DNA from: Alphaproteobacteria bacterium
GTDB taxonomy: Bacteria > Pseudomonadota > Alphaproteobacteria > CAAHEQ01 > UBA3637
Length of the DNA stretch: 5,123 bases
NCBI GenBank assembly: GCA_017513365.1
Contig: JAFXFY010000066.1
Span: 1-5,123, forward strand
Reading direction: 5' to 3'
The notes beneath the pieces were generated by a model. It did not search any database. It saw only the letters and a program-made list of their open reading frames with translations, and was not told the origin of the DNA. Within the stretch, counting starts at the first letter, position 1. Every line of letters starts with the position of its first letter. Position numbers and translations under genes: made by a program. Shown here in pieces: positions 5,092 through 5,123 of the stretch.

Positions 5092-5115
5092 CGTCATACC
5101 CATTTGGGTATAACG
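5092..5115 (-). promoter_or_regulatory. RNA hairpin just upstream of the ribosome binding site
   Basis: On the minus strand CGTTATACCC pairs with GGGTATGACG around an AAAT loop: 10 pairs, one of them a U-G wobble that becomes a mismatch in plus-strand RNA. It ends two bases before AAAGGAG and has no T-run, so it is not a terminator for minus-strand RNA. It may be a leader element or RNA-stability structure, or part of an upstream coding region; another frame ends here as ...RPVIPKWV with TGA at 5094-5096. Confidence 0.45.
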
Positions 5116-5123
5116 GGTCTGGG

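Overview
The window looks like a moderately AT-rich alphaproteobacterial chromosome segment. The ParC protein has the alphaproteobacterial style (the stretch DFAVRYPLVDGQGNFGNIDG before the catalytic tyrosine), and the neighbours are ordinary housekeeping genes. A family-6 glycosyltransferase of the ABO blood-group type suggests a host-associated, perhaps gut-dwelling, lineage. That assignment is inference from gene content; no rRNA or tRNA is present to test it.

Layout. Bases 1-44 hold the last codons of a plus-strand gene, followed by a strong intrinsic terminator (83-115). Two small minus-strand envelope genes follow: a lipoprotein (131-499) and, upstream of it in transcription order, a small secreted protein with a Lys/His/Met-rich patch (554-898). 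A terminator hairpin (511-544) lies between them and abuts the ribosome binding site of the lipoprotein, so the lipoprotein probably depends on read-through. A 161-base divergent intergenic region carries a good sigma70-type promoter that places parC transcription start almost at its ATG.

The plus-strand block runs parC (1060-3273), a GNAT acetyltransferase resembling short N-acetylglutamate synthases (3283-3756), and a GT6 glycosyltransferase (3728-4585). Spacing is 9 bp and then a 29-bp overlap, so they are likely co-transcribed. The glycosyltransferase is visibly poorer in G+C than parC and the GNAT gene, carries NAN in place of the usual DXD, and has an N-terminal membrane segment.

On the minus strand, ending 1 bp from the glycosyltransferase stop codon, is rsfS (ribosomal silencing factor). 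Its conserved N-terminus is intact but has no ATG, GTG or TTG. It is preceded, one frame off, by a 56-residue lysine/alanine/proline-rich ORF made of three 14-residue repeats ending in a run of nine A residues. A -1 shift on that run would fuse the lysine-rich tail to a complete RsfS domain. Either this is a slippage-dependent tailed RsfS or the run has an indel. The rsfS terminator appears to lie inside the glycosyltransferase coding sequence.

The two observations most worth following are the frame break in tailed rsfS and the membrane-anchored, NXN-type GT6 enzyme.
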